Both the position numbers and the translations under genes were made by a program. The notes under the pieces were generated by a model. It was not told the DNA's origin. It searched no databases and was given only the letters and a program-made list of their open reading frames with translations. Source: Levilactobacillus senmaizukei DSM 21775 = NBRC 103853 (GTDB lineage: Bacteria > Bacillota > Bacilli > Lactobacillales > Lactobacillaceae). Taken from it: a stretch of 47,659 nucleotides of DNA. This document shows, one piece after another, positions 1-7,819 of the stretch (position 1 is its first letter; each line of letters starts with the position of its first letter). The stretch spans positions 1 to 47,659 of the forward strand of contig NZ_BCWD01000018.1 in NCBI RefSeq assembly GCF_001592085.1. The letters are read 5' to 3'.

Positions 1-160
1 TTTTTAATTTGATGCAATTTAGCAATATTACCACGTCCACTTCAAAAAGCAACGGATTTTGTCCTGAATTTGCTTGAGTTTTTGAAAAAAGTCACGAAAG
101 CCTTGACCCACCTGGGATCCGGCGATCGTCATTTCTCATTGAACGCTCATAACCGATCCT

Positions 161-205
161 TTTTCATGAAAACAAATCGGCTTTAGTTGCTTCTTTTCAT
201 GAAAA
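161..205. repeat. Paired 12-bp palindromes TTTTCATGAAAA
   Basis: The perfect palindrome TTTTCATGAAAA occurs at 161-172 and again at 194-205. The start-to-start distance is 33 bp, close to three helical turns, so a dimeric regulator could sit on the same face of the DNA twice. The first copy also lies inside a CCGAT/ATCGG inverted repeat (153-157 and 176-180). No gene in the window begins next to it, so any target would lie to the left of position 1. Confidence 0.45.
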
Positions 206-211
206 AAGCGT

Positions 212-251
212 AAAAAAAAACACCCACTCAAGAACTTTCTAAACTTGAGTG
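212..251 (-). terminator. Intrinsic terminator, minus strand
   Basis: CACTCAAG (225-232) pairs perfectly with CTTGAGTG (244-251) around an 11-nt loop. On the minus strand the stem is followed, after four bases, by nine T residues (212-220). It could end transcripts from the MerR gene about 300 bp upstream. Confidence 0.6.
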
Positions 252-547
252 AGCGCCACGGGAGTAGCCTTGGGCGAGCGAAAAATCAAAAATCTTTAAT
301 TTTCCAAAAATACGTCGTTTTAGTTTCACGATCGCTTACGCTGACATTCATCAACGTAGTCCATGCGCAAGAATAAACGCGCTACTACTAATGGTTATTC
401 GCCTGGTTTCACAACACGTCAACAACATGATTGACCACCAATCCAGCCAGAAGATCGATTGGTATCGAAAGTTTTTTCTGCCCAGGACACAAAATCTCCC
501 GTGCCTTCAGACTACCATTGTTACGGCTGATAAACAATGAACTCGGC

Positions 548-988
548 CTAATTTGTGACCTGGCCGAGGCGAAACTCCCAGTGTTCATCCACCTTGTTGG
601 CAATAAGATGTTGATCCGGGTTCGGCGTAAAAGTACCCAGGTCAATTTCAGCCGTCTCATCCGTCACTGTTAGACTTTCAAAACGGTCTTCAAAGAACGA
701 CCGCAGCATCTCTAAATAGTTATGCCGTCGTTGGGCCTGCTTAACCGCCCCAACTAGTGTATAGCCATCATCCAAATACGCCTTAATCTGTTGGACCGAT
801 AACAGCGTCTGATAACTGAATTTCCGATTATGTCCGTCGGCAATCACCTGACTGTGAATATAGCCCTTGCGTTCCCAATACCGAATTTGACTCTGTGAAA
901 CTCCCGTTGCCTCGGCAACGTCCCCGATTCCAAAGATTAAGCCTTCCATCGGAATCTTTTTTAATAATGTTTTTAGGTCTTCATCCAT
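548..988 (-). CDS. MerR family transcriptional regulator
   Basis: This 146-residue protein carries a MerR-type winged helix-turn-helix: residues about 17-45 include the helix-turn-helix and the RYWERKGYI wing entry typical of the family, followed by a helical stretch and a C-terminal tail of about 50 residues. It has no cysteine, so a thiol or metal sensor of the CueR/ZntR kind is unlikely; the ligand is unknown. The frame stays open to a GTG at 1096, but the promoter seen at 1109-1136 would start RNA near 1102 and leave no room for a ribosome site there, so I prefer the ATG at 988. It is divergent from the DHA2 exporter and shares a promoter region with it, so control of that exporter is likely (inference). 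A short stem overlaps its stop codon. Confidence 0.85.
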   Translation of the reverse strand: MDEDLKTLLKKIPMEGLIFGIGDVAEATGVSQSQIRYWERKGYIHSQVIADGHNRKFSYQTLLSVQQIKAYLDDGYTLVGAVKQAQRRHNYLEMLRSFFEDRFESLTVTDETAEIDLGTFTPNPDQHLIANKVDEHWEFRLGQVTN

Positions 989-1108
989 GGTCGTCTTGCC
1001 ACCATCCTTTTCTCCGCCCCTGATCCTACCCAGTCCGGTGTCATCATAATGAAAGCGTTTGTGATTTTTATGAACTTTTTTCGGATCAATGCTCACTTTT
1101 CTCTAATC

Positions 1109-1170
1109 AGTATAGATAATTTAAAACCATTGTCAAGGTTGTTGACAAAGCTCCCCAATCTGAGTATAGG
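1109..1170. promoter_or_regulatory. Divergent promoters sharing a perfect dyad
   Basis: Plus strand, toward the exporter: TTGACA (1142-1147), 17-bp spacer, TATAGG (1165-1170). Minus strand, toward the MerR gene: TTGACA (1131-1136 on the complement), 16-bp spacer, TATACT (1109-1114). The two -35 boxes are the halves of one perfect inverted repeat, TTGTCAA-N5-TTGACAA (1130-1148). A repressor or activator bound there would affect both promoters. The spacing is normal, unlike the 19-bp spacers of classic MerR-activated promoters. Confidence 0.75.
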
Positions 1171-1211
1171 TATTCCCAGAAATAATTTTAATGATAAAAG
1201 AGGGAAAAATA

Positions 1212-2696
1212 TTGGGAAATGCAACTGATACCAATGGAAAGTCCTACAACCGGAGTTTACTGGTTATTCTCCTATTGATTGGGACTTTCTGTACGGTTTT
1301 GAATCAAACCATCTTAAGTACTGCCTATCCAACCTTGATGAAGGCCTTTGACGTCTCAACGTCGACCGTTCAATGGTTAACCACTGGTTTCCTATTAGTT
1401 AACGGAATCATGATTCCGATTAGTGCTTGGTTACTCACCACGGTTAGCACCAAGTGGCTTTACATCGCCGCAATGTCGACCTTCCTATTGGGAACGGTTC
1501 TTTGTTGGACGGCGGTTAGCTTCCCAATGCTCCTAATCGGTCGATTAGTTCAAGCCGTTGGGGTTGGGGTTTCAATGCCACTGCTACAAACGATGATGCT
1601 AACGATCTTCCCAGCTAACCAACGAGGGACTGCCATGGGGTTAGCCGGAATCGTTATCGGGCTGGCGCCAGCCATCGGACCGACCTTGTCTGGTTGGGTT
1701 ATTGACAACTGGACTTGGCGGGACCTATTTGGCATGATCGTGCCAATCGTGGCCATCGTCGTGATTGCCAGCTTCTGGATCATGCGGAGTGTTTTGGAAA
1801 CCCACAAGGAGCCCTTGGACTTCATCTCGGTTATCCTATCCACGATTGGCTTTGGGAGTATGCTCTACGGTTTCTCATCCGTCGGGGACGACGGTTGGGG
1901 CAGCGCCATTGTGCTCTCAACCTTAGCCATTGGGGCCATCTTTGTCGGCCTGTTCATCTGGCGTCAATTAGTGATGGATGAACCATTCTTGAACTTCCGG
2001 GTCTACAAGTCTCGTGAGTTCACGGTTTCAGCTATCCTAAGTTCTGTGGTTAACATGGCCATGGTTGGGGTCGAAATGGTTATTCCTTTATACCTACAAA
2101 TGGTCAAGGGAATGTCAGCCTTTCACTCTGGTTTAACCTTGTTAGCCGGAGCCTTAATGATGGGGATTATGAGTCCCATTACCGGACGGGCGTTTGACCG
2201 CTTCGGTGCCAAACGGTTAGCCGTCATGGGGATGTTTCTCCTGACCCTTGGGACCTTACCATTCGTTTGGATCACCAAGGATACCGCCACGATTTACATC
2301 GTCTTGCTCTACGCCATCCGGATGTTCGGGATTGCCATGGTTATGATGCCAGCCACCACTGCTGGGATGAACGCCTTACCACTCAACATGATCAGTCACG
2401 GGACGGCCGTCAACAACACCCAACGGCAAGTCGCCAGTTCCGTGGGAACTGCCATCTTGATCAGTGTCTTGACTAACGTTACTAAGGGTAACATGCCAGC
2501 CAAGCACGTCTTAACGACAAACCCACTGAGCTATGCTAATGGTGCCATTAACGCCACCCTGTCCGGCTACCACGCCGCCTTCTGGATCGCCATTGGCTTT
2601 AGCTTCATTGCTTTGATTATTGCCTTCTTCTTGAAGGGCAAAAACCACTCCGAGCACCTTGCCGACGAAGATTCCACTCAAGGAGGTGCCGCCTAA
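1212..2696 (+). CDS. DHA2-family MFS drug efflux transporter
   Basis: This is an EmrB/QacA-type major facilitator exporter of the inner membrane with about 14 hydrophobic segments, expected to expel toxic compounds using the proton gradient. The family motif C appears as a Gly/Pro-rich stretch, LAPAIGPTLSGW, about 155-170 residues from the first in-frame ATG, and an arginine-containing loop GRLVQAVG precedes it. The first ATG (1191) has no ribosome site and would lie only about 14 nt from the predicted transcript start. A TTG at 1212 sits 7 nt after AGAGGG, so I prefer it. The stop codon overlaps the next start (TAATG), which couples it to the DUF4811 gene. Substrate cannot be told from sequence. 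Confidence 0.85.
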   Translation: MGNATDTNGKSYNRSLLVILLLIGTFCTVLNQTILSTAYPTLMKAFDVSTSTVQWLTTGFLLVNGIMIPISAWLLTTVSTKWLYIAAMSTFLLGTVLCWTAVSFPMLLIGRLVQAVGVGVSMPLLQTMMLTIFPANQRGTAMGLAGIVIGLAPAIGPTLSGWVIDNWTWRDLFGMIVPIVAIVVIASFWIMRSVLETHKEPLDFISVILSTIGFGSMLYGFSSVGDDGWGSAIVLSTLAIGAIFVGLFIWRQLVMDEPFLNFRVYKSREFTVSAILSSVVNMAMVGVEMVIPLYLQMVKGMSAFHSGLTLLAGALMMGIMSPITGRAFDRFGAKRLAVMGMFLLTLGTLPFVWITKDTATIYIVLLYAIRMFGIAMVMMPATTAGMNALPLNMISHGTAVNNTQRQVASSVGTAILISVLTNVTKGNMPAKHVLTTNPLSYANGAINATLSGYHAAFWIAIGFSFIALIIAFFLKGKNHSEHLADEDSTQGGAA

Positions 2697-3418
2697 TGAT
2701 TATCTTTACGATTATTATCCTGGTTGTGCTCGCCTTTATCTTCTTTATTTACATTGAAAATAAGACAGTCAGCAACACCTTAACCGGATTAGCCGTTTTA
2801 GCTTTACTCGCTAGCATCTTTGCCATGATGCAAAACGACCGCGAACACCTCGGCTTACACAATGTAACCGAGACCAGCACCCAAAAGATCTACTCGGCCT
2901 CCCCTTCTAAGCAGATGCCGATGATGATTTACCAATCCGTGGGGACGGCTGACAAGCACCGGGTCTATGTTTATAAGACTAGTGCCAATGCCAAGAAGAC
3001 CCGTCACACGGCCGCTAAGACTACCACCAAGAACGTGGTTAAGCGGACGACCGGTGCTAACCGAATTGTGACTAAGAAGATTTACCGCGAATACAAGAAT
3101 AATACCAGTAAGTTCTGGTTTGGCTTAGCCGGAAACGGTCATAAGTACGTCAAGGAAACCAACACCATCTACCTCAATAAAAACTGGACGGTCCTGAGCA
3201 CAACTCAAGCCAAACAGCTCCAAAAGATGGCGAGTTCCAAGAGCTTTCAAGCCAAGCAAAAGGCTGCCGCCACTGCCTACGTTAAGCAACAAATGATGGC
3301 TGCGATGCAGAAGAATCCATCAATGAGTCCTGCTCAACAGAAGCAAGTGACCAAGCAAGCTGCTGCGGCCTTCCAAGCCCAAGCCATGCAAAAACTGATT
3401 CAACAAATCAAAAAGTAA
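2696..3418 (+). CDS. DUF4811 domain-containing membrane protein
   Basis: This 240-residue protein starts with two hydrophobic segments (about residues 2-20 and 27-45), then an extracytoplasmic-looking basic domain, and ends in a Gln/Ala/Lys-rich, helix-forming tail (about 165-240). I recognise the arrangement as the DUF4811 family, which in lactobacilli is commonly found next to a DHA2 exporter; its function is not known. Translation is coupled to the exporter by a one-base TAATG overlap, so the two probably work together, perhaps as an accessory subunit (inference). A very strong terminator follows directly. Confidence 0.8.
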   Translation: MIIFTIIILVVLAFIFFIYIENKTVSNTLTGLAVLALLASIFAMMQNDREHLGLHNVTETSTQKIYSASPSKQMPMMIYQSVGTADKHRVYVYKTSANAKKTRHTAAKTTTKNVVKRTTGANRIVTKKIYREYKNNTSKFWFGLAGNGHKYVKETNTIYLNKNWTVLSTTQAKQLQKMASSKSFQAKQKAAATAYVKQQMMAAMQKNPSMSPAQQKQVTKQAAAAFQAQAMQKLIQQIKK

Positions 3419-3425
3419 CCATCAA

Positions 3426-3475
3426 AAAAGGACGTCCCATTTCACTATCTGCGTAGTGGAATGGGACGTCCTTTT
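3426..3475 (+). terminator. Intrinsic terminator of exporter operon
   Basis: A 22-bp stem with a single G-T wobble: left arm 3426-3447, right arm 3454-3475, loop of six bases, ending in TTTT. The left arm begins with A residues, so it can also act on the minus strand. Confidence 0.9.
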
Positions 3476-3481
3476 CATTTA

Positions 3482-3518
3482 CCAACAAACAAAAACAACC
3501 GGTGATCATCACCGGTTG
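3482..3518 (-). terminator. Intrinsic terminator of small MerR-like gene
   Basis: CAACCGGTG (3496-3504) pairs with CACCGGTTG (3510-3518) around a five-base loop. On the minus strand it is followed by a T-rich run (TTTTTGTTTG) and lies just after the stop of the gene at 3554. Confidence 0.8.
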
Positions 3519-3553
3519 CTAATCATTCAAAGTTTACTGATTCGTTACCAACA

Positions 3554-3793
3554 CTAGTTGGTTTGCGTTAATTTGGTTTGTCCCCGGCGACACCGTGGCA
3601 GTAACCCTGAGAGGTCAGCTAAAGATGTCCCGTTATCCTGGAAACATTGGATCATGTCAATCCAGTATAAGTCTGAATCGTCAAATTCGGTGGTTGAGTG
3701 TTCCTCTCCCAGCAACCCATTGTTCACGTATTCTTCTACGCGATTAGCATCAACATGTGCAACCGCAGATAATTCAGTCAGATTCATCTTCAT
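3554..3793 (-). CDS. Small MerR-like helix-turn-helix protein
   Basis: This 79-residue protein begins with a helix-turn-helix resembling the N-terminal half of MerR regulators or the CbpM chaperone-modulator fold (residues about 3-30, with VEEYVNNGLL at the recognition-helix end), followed by an acidic stretch and a helix. It is too short to hold a MerR effector domain. The frame is open further upstream, but the ATG at 3793 has GAGGG 7 nt before it, and the predicted promoter (3830-3858) leaves a sensible leader. It is a stand-alone gene with its own terminator. Whether it binds DNA or a protein partner cannot be told; the family call is tentative. Confidence 0.65.
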   Translation of the reverse strand: MKMNLTELSAVAHVDANRVEEYVNNGLLGEEHSTTEFDDSDLYWIDMIQCFQDNGTSLADLSGLLPRCRRGQTKLTQTN

Positions 3794-3829
3794 CACTGTA
3801 CCCTCGCTTTCTTTATTGTCAATGAGAGT

Positions 3830-3858
3830 ATCATACAACCACCTTTAGACAAATGCAA
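3830..3858 (-). promoter_or_regulatory. Promoter of small MerR-like gene
   Basis: On the minus strand, TTGCAT (complement of 3853-3858), a 17-bp spacer and TATGAT (complement of 3830-3835) lie 37 bp before the chosen start codon. Confidence 0.55.
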
Positions 3859-3896
3859 CCCTTTTTCTTACGATTTTTCGAGGGTTAATTTTCGGG

Positions 3897-3925
3897 TTTA
3901 CGGAACGCCGTCAGAGGGCTAAACT
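3897..3925 (+). promoter_or_regulatory. Possible azlCD promoter
   Basis: TTTACG (3897-3902), 17-bp spacer, TAAACT (3920-3925), placed 43 bp before the azlC start. The match is only fair. No T-box or other leader fold was visible in the short leader. Confidence 0.35.
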
Positions 3926-3968
3926 AAAGATTAAAATCTTCACATTTTACAAGAAAGGAAACCTGTCT

Positions 3969-4679
3969 ATGAGTCCTTCTTTAACCTTTAGATCCGGCGT
4001 GCAAGATGTCTTGCCAACGGTCTTTGGCTATATTGGCGTGGGTCTAGCCTTTGGGATTGTTGCCCATACCAGTCACCTGAGTTTACTGGTTGTGGCGGGC
4101 CTGTCCTTTCTGGTTTATGCGGGATCGGCCCAGTTTATAATCACCAGTATGCTCTTACTCCACGATCCCTTATCCGGCATCTTTCTCTCAACCTTTCTGG
4201 TCAACTCACGGATGATTCTCATGAGTACCAGCCTGGCTCAGTATTTCCGTCATGAAAGCCTGGGAAAGAATCTGTTTATTGGGGCGTTGGTGACGGACGA
4301 GACCTTTGCCTTAGCCATGAGTAAGCAGAATCTCACCCACGGCCGTCTAAGCTTCGCCTGGCAGGCGGCGGCAAACTTGGTCGCCTACCTGGTCTGGGGC
4401 CTGGCAACGCTAGCTGGGGCCTGGTTAGGCGGTTTAATCGCCGATCCCGCCCGCTTTGGCTTTGATTTTGCCCTCACGGCTATGTTCATCGGGCTAGTTT
4501 ACCTCCAACTTATCGGCGACCGCAAGTTAGGGCTTCCCCTGCAATTGCAGGTCATGGCTTTCGTCGCCCTGGCCTACTATCTGCTCTTAAGCATCATGAG
4601 CCAAAATTTTGCCTTATTGATGGCAACCATCGCCGGTTGCCTATTCGGAATGGAGTTGAGAAAATGGCAATCACATTAA
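3969..4679 (+). CDS. azlC: AzlC family branched-chain amino acid exporter, large subunit
   Basis: This 236-residue, very hydrophobic protein matches the AzlC/BrnF family in length and in its N-terminal region (GVQDVLPTVFGYIGVGLAFG, residues about 7-26), with about seven membrane segments. With the small AzlD partner it exports branched-chain amino acids, and in some bacteria methionine or analogues (family knowledge). AAAGGA lies 9 nt before the ATG. The azlD start lies inside its last codons, so the two subunits are translationally coupled. In a peptide-consuming organism such an exporter would relieve amino acid overload (inference). Confidence 0.9.
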   Translation: MSPSLTFRSGVQDVLPTVFGYIGVGLAFGIVAHTSHLSLLVVAGLSFLVYAGSAQFIITSMLLLHDPLSGIFLSTFLVNSRMILMSTSLAQYFRHESLGKNLFIGALVTDETFALAMSKQNLTHGRLSFAWQAAANLVAYLVWGLATLAGAWLGGLIADPARFGFDFALTAMFIGLVYLQLIGDRKLGLPLQLQVMAFVALAYYLLLSIMSQNFALLMATIAGCLFGMELRKWQSH

Positions 4680-4999
4680 CCGAACTGTGGGCCATCCTAG
4701 GATGTGGTGCTGTGACCTTGCTCTCACGGGCGCTACCATTTGCCTTCGTCAAACAGATGCGGATGCCCGGCTGGCTCCTCGACTTCTTGACCTTTGTACC
4801 CATCACCATTATGACGGCCTTAGCCTGCGAGAGCCTCTTTGTGGGCCACACCGGCCACCTGGCTACCCTCAACGTTACCAACTGTCTGGCAGCGATTCCC
4901 GCAACCATTGCAGGGATCCTCACCAAGAGTCTATTGATGGTGGTGGTTGTGGGTATCATGGCCATGGCGGTCATCCGATACTTCACACTTGGAAACTAA
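4664..4999 (+). CDS. azlD: AzlD family branched-chain amino acid exporter, small subunit
   Basis: A 111-residue protein with about four membrane segments, the usual size for AzlD/BrnE. It contains the family's LLSRALPF stretch near residue 20. The chosen ATG (4664) follows GGAG by 8 nt and overlaps the end of azlC by 16 nt; an upstream in-frame ATG at 4637 has no comparable ribosome site. It forms the obligate partner of AzlC. A bidirectional terminator follows. Confidence 0.88.
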   Translation: MAITLTELWAILGCGAVTLLSRALPFAFVKQMRMPGWLLDFLTFVPITIMTALACESLFVGHTGHLATLNVTNCLAAIPATIAGILTKSLLMVVVVGIMAMAVIRYFTLGN

Positions 5000-5065
5000 C
5001 CGAATGGGATAGGAACGACAGCGCTGGTCGTATGCGCATTTCAAACTTATAAGTTCAATTGCATT

Positions 5066-5099
5066 AAAAAACGAGCCTGATTTGTCAGGCTCGTTTTTT
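5066..5099. terminator. Bidirectional terminator between azlD and uracil permease
   Basis: A perfect 15-bp stem (5066-5080 with 5085-5099) around loop TTTG, with A residues on one side and T residues on the other, so it works on both strands. Its last base touches the stop codon of the convergent uracil permease gene. Confidence 0.9.
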
Positions 5100-6376
5100 T
5101 ACGCCTTTTTCTCGTACGGTAAAATTAGATTCAGAACAATCCCGAGCACGGCGGCCACCGCCAGGCCAGAAAATTCGTACTGACCAACCTTCAAGTAGTC
5201 GTTTCCGATCCCAATCACCAGGATGGCGGAAGCAATCATCAGATTACGTTTCTGATTAAAGTCCACGTGCTTCTCAATCAAAATACGCAGACCACTGGAG
5301 GCAATAACCCCGAACAATAGAAAGCTAATACCCCCAATAACCGGGTTAGGAATACTGTCAATTAAGGCACTCAGCTTGCCCACAAAGCTAAAGATAATCG
5401 CAAAGGTGGCGGCGCCAATCAGAACGTACACACTGTGGACTCGTGTGATTGCCAACACACCGACATTTTCGCCATAGGACGTGACTGGTGGGCCCCCCAC
5501 AAAACTGGCAATAATCGAGGCCAACCCATCTCCAGCCAACGTGTGATTCAATCCCGGGTCCTTGAAGAAGTCCCGGTGGGTAATTTCATTTAGAACCGTG
5601 ATGTGTCCAATGTGTTCAGTCATCGTTACAAAGGCAATCGGGGCCAGACTAACGACCGCCCCCCAATAAAAATGTAGCGGATAGCTCACTCCAGGAAATT
5701 CAAACTTGGGGAGCTGGAACCAGGCTGCCTCTAGTACCGGTTGGAAGTTGACCAGTCCAGCCACGACGGCAATGAGATAGCCACCAACAATCCCTAGGAG
5801 AATCGGAATCAGGGCCAAGAATCCCTTCAAATACAGGTTAAACCCAATGGTCAGCAACAGCGTTAGCATGGCCACCAGGAAGAACTGCCAGTGATAGGTG
5901 CCGTTGCTATCGACCGTCGCCTTTTGGGCCGCACTACTGGCCAATGACAGGCCAATCACCATGACCATCGGCCCGACCACCACCGGTGGCAAGGCCCGGT
6001 TGATCCAGTCCGAGCCAAATTGTGCCACGACTAGCGCCACAATCAAGTAGACCAGGCCGACTGCCATCGTCCCCTGAGCAATTCCCGGGTAACCGGTCGT
6101 CTTCATCAGGGCCACCATGGGCACAATAAATGAAAAACTCGAACCCATGTAGGCGGGAATTTTCCCCCGCGTAATCAATATGTACATCAGCGTGCCGACA
6201 CCAGAACTAAATAAAGCAATCCCGGGATTCAGTCCAACCAAGATGGGCACCAGAACCGTGGACCCAAACATCGAGAATAAATGCTGTAGCGACAGACCAA
6301 ACCATTGACCCCAGCTTGGGCGCTCCCAAATATCGATGAGCGCGTCTGGATTGCGATAACGTGACGGTGATTTCAT
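5099..6376 (-). CDS. uraA: Uracil permease, NCS2 family
   Basis: This 425-residue protein is a nucleobase/cation symporter of the UraA/PyrP type with about 14 membrane segments. The family signature region is visible: FVTMTEHIGH in the middle of the protein, with the glutamate that binds uracil in UraA, and NPVIGGISFLLFG near the C terminus. It imports uracil with protons for the salvage pathway. The frame runs on upstream to 6463, but that part is leader RNA; the ATG at 6376 has GGAGG 9 nt ahead. It stands alone, without biosynthetic pyr genes, yet carries a PyrR-type attenuator, so it should be expressed when UMP is scarce. pyrP is an equally good symbol. Confidence 0.93.
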   Translation of the reverse strand: MKSPSRYRNPDALIDIWERPSWGQWFGLSLQHLFSMFGSTVLVPILVGLNPGIALFSSGVGTLMYILITRGKIPAYMGSSFSFIVPMVALMKTTGYPGIAQGTMAVGLVYLIVALVVAQFGSDWINRALPPVVVGPMVMVIGLSLASSAAQKATVDSNGTYHWQFFLVAMLTLLLTIGFNLYLKGFLALIPILLGIVGGYLIAVVAGLVNFQPVLEAAWFQLPKFEFPGVSYPLHFYWGAVVSLAPIAFVTMTEHIGHITVLNEITHRDFFKDPGLNHTLAGDGLASIIASFVGGPPVTSYGENVGVLAITRVHSVYVLIGAATFAIIFSFVGKLSALIDSIPNPVIGGISFLLFGVIASSGLRILIEKHVDFNQKRNLMIASAILVIGIGNDYLKVGQYEFSGLAVAAVLGIVLNLILPYEKKA

Positions 6377-6409
6377 AGGTGGTAACCTCCAAGATGATTT
6401 TTGGGTACG

Positions 6410-6515
6410 AAAAAGGGCGCGTCCGTCCCGTAAGGTAACGTCGTGCCCACTCAGTGTTTGCATTTAGCCCAGCATCAGCCAGAGAGTGCACCCTTCATTG
6501 CCTCACGGGACAATG
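6410..6515 (-). promoter_or_regulatory. PyrR-binding attenuator leader
   Basis: On the minus strand, the leader has a hairpin CATTG-loop-CAATG (6496-6515) whose ten-base loop, TCCCGTGAGG, fits the PyrR recognition consensus UCCNGNGAGG. About 66 nt downstream, CCTTACGGGA (complement of 6426-6435) can pair with that loop over ten bases with one wobble, giving the competing antiterminator. A further stem GGGCACG/CGCGCCC (around 6415-6448) with one mismatch is followed by five T residues (6410-6414) and is the probable terminator. Known logic: PyrR bound to UMP stabilises the loop hairpin and lets termination occur. The exact terminator fold is my inference. Confidence 0.85.
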
Positions 6516-6538
6516 GTTAAAGGAAACTATTTCTACGA

Positions 6539-6567
6539 ATTATACGGAGCGTCAGCACCCCTGTCAA
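6539..6567 (-). promoter_or_regulatory. Consensus promoter of uracil permease
   Basis: A perfect sigma-A promoter on the minus strand: TTGACA (complement of 6562-6567), 17-bp spacer, TATAAT (complement of 6539-6544). It starts only 18 bp after the stop of the upstream MFS gene, so strong initiation is held back by the attenuator that follows. Confidence 0.92.
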
Positions 6568-6584
6568 GGGTTCTAAACCGACAA

Positions 6585-7790
6585 TCATCTCGAGGCCGTT
6601 AGCCGTTGATGCCACACATTAATTAACCACAAACCAATTAACAAACAGCCGCCGATGATAACCAGCGTCCGATTAGCTAACCAGTCCGTCACAAAACCAA
6701 AGATAAAACTCCCCACCGGTTGAAAGGCATCAATTGCTAGAAACAGGATACCAAACATCCGGCCGAGAAACTCCGGGGCCGTTAAATTCTGGGTAATGGT
6801 GATCGCCCGAATTTCAAAACTGGAATAACAGAAACCAAAAACCGCGCTGACCGCTAAGAGCACCCAATAGTTCGGCCAGAGACCCGCCAAGATTAACGCA
6901 CTACCGGCCAAAACCAAATCCCGATAATTCTGGCTCCGCTGCGGATCCTGATGATCCAAGGTCAACCGCAGGCCACCGAGAATGCCCCCGACGGCTAACA
7001 TCATCAGCAAGTAACTATAGCGGCTGGAATCGCCGTCATACAGGTGTTGAACATCATAAGGGAATACCAGCCTGACCGCCGCAAATAGGACATTAATCAG
7101 ACCACCTAAGGCGATCGTTTCTACCAGGCCCGGCCGTTGCCAGACATAGAGCCAGCCCGTAATAAGACTGGCCCGAACCCCGAATTGAGACGCCTCTCCC
7201 GTGGGTGCCTGGTAACGAATGCTCAGGTACAACGCGAATGAAAGTAAAAATGACCCCGCGTTCAGCAAGAGGAATCCTCGCAAGTCTAACCAATGCAATG
7301 CTAGTAGTAAGCCACCCAGTAGTGGCGCGCAGATATCCGCTAGGTCAATCAACGTATTGCTGACGGCATTAAACCGTTGGCGACCACTCAAAGTAATCAG
7401 CTCCGGAATCATCGCCTTGGCAGCCGGCAAACTAAAGGCTAGCCCAATATCCAGGAGAATGGTCAGCGTGATCAACGGCGCGGCTGTGATCTGCTGAGGA
7501 TTCAGCCAGAACGCACACCCCAAGCATCCTAAAACACTCAATAACTCGGCACTTACTACAATCCATTTCCGATTCAAGTTATCAACGACGACGCCACAGA
7601 GGAGGTCACCAAAAAACAAAACCACCCCACCGATCGCCTGAATGATGCCTAACAAGGACGCGTTATCCGTGGCCTTGACCACGAACCAATTTAACCCAAA
7701 CAGGTAAAGGGCATCCCCTAATCGGGAAATAAACGGTGCCAATAACAGGGGATAATTAAAGGACTTGGGGGTCGACTTGACCGTTGGCAT
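6585..7790 (-). CDS. MFS transporter
   Basis: A 401-residue protein with about 12 membrane segments, of the shorter MFS exporter group (MFS_3/enterobactin-exporter-like). The conserved loop after the second segment appears as GVVVDNLNRKWIV (around residue 70), matching motif A (DRxxRR-like). The ATG at 7790 has AGAGG 8 nt before it; an in-frame GTG at 7799 falls within that ribosome site. The substrate is unknown. It is followed closely by the uracil permease promoter on the same strand and shows no sign of co-transcription with the next gene upstream beyond a 29-bp gap. Confidence 0.82.
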   Translation of the reverse strand: MPTVKSTPKSFNYPLLLAPFISRLGDALYLFGLNWFVVKATDNASLLGIIQAIGGVVLFFGDLLCGVVVDNLNRKWIVVSAELLSVLGCLGCAFWLNPQQITAAPLITLTILLDIGLAFSLPAAKAMIPELITLSGRQRFNAVSNTLIDLADICAPLLGGLLLALHWLDLRGFLLLNAGSFLLSFALYLSIRYQAPTGEASQFGVRASLITGWLYVWQRPGLVETIALGGLINVLFAAVRLVFPYDVQHLYDGDSSRYSYLLMMLAVGGILGGLRLTLDHQDPQRSQNYRDLVLAGSALILAGLWPNYWVLLAVSAVFGFCYSSFEIRAITITQNLTAPEFLGRMFGILFLAIDAFQPVGSFIFGFVTDWLANRTLVIIGGCLLIGLWLINVWHQRLTASR

Positions 7791-7819
7791 AAGCCCCACC
7801 TCTTTTGTGATTACCGAAA

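Larger units (their letters stand above)
1..547. other. Gene-free left edge
   Basis: I see no convincing gene here. The stretch holds two copies of a 12-bp palindrome (161-172 and 194-205), a hairpin with a T tract on the minus strand (212-251), and a second hairpin of seven base pairs (542-568) that overlaps the stop codon of the MerR gene. A 34-codon minus-strand reading frame at 28-132 has no good ribosome site and was not accepted. The two strands at 409-673 carry short overlapping open frames that look like chance. Confidence 0.5.

Noticed and set aside
28-132. 34-codon frame on the minus strand ending in IRCFLKWTW
   Set aside because: No ribosome site at a useful distance, no promoter and no similarity that I recognise; it could be the end of an older gene but cannot be supported.
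6377-6463. Longer N terminus of the uracil permease
   Set aside because: The added codons lie in the PyrR leader RNA; the ATG at 6376 has a clear ribosome site.
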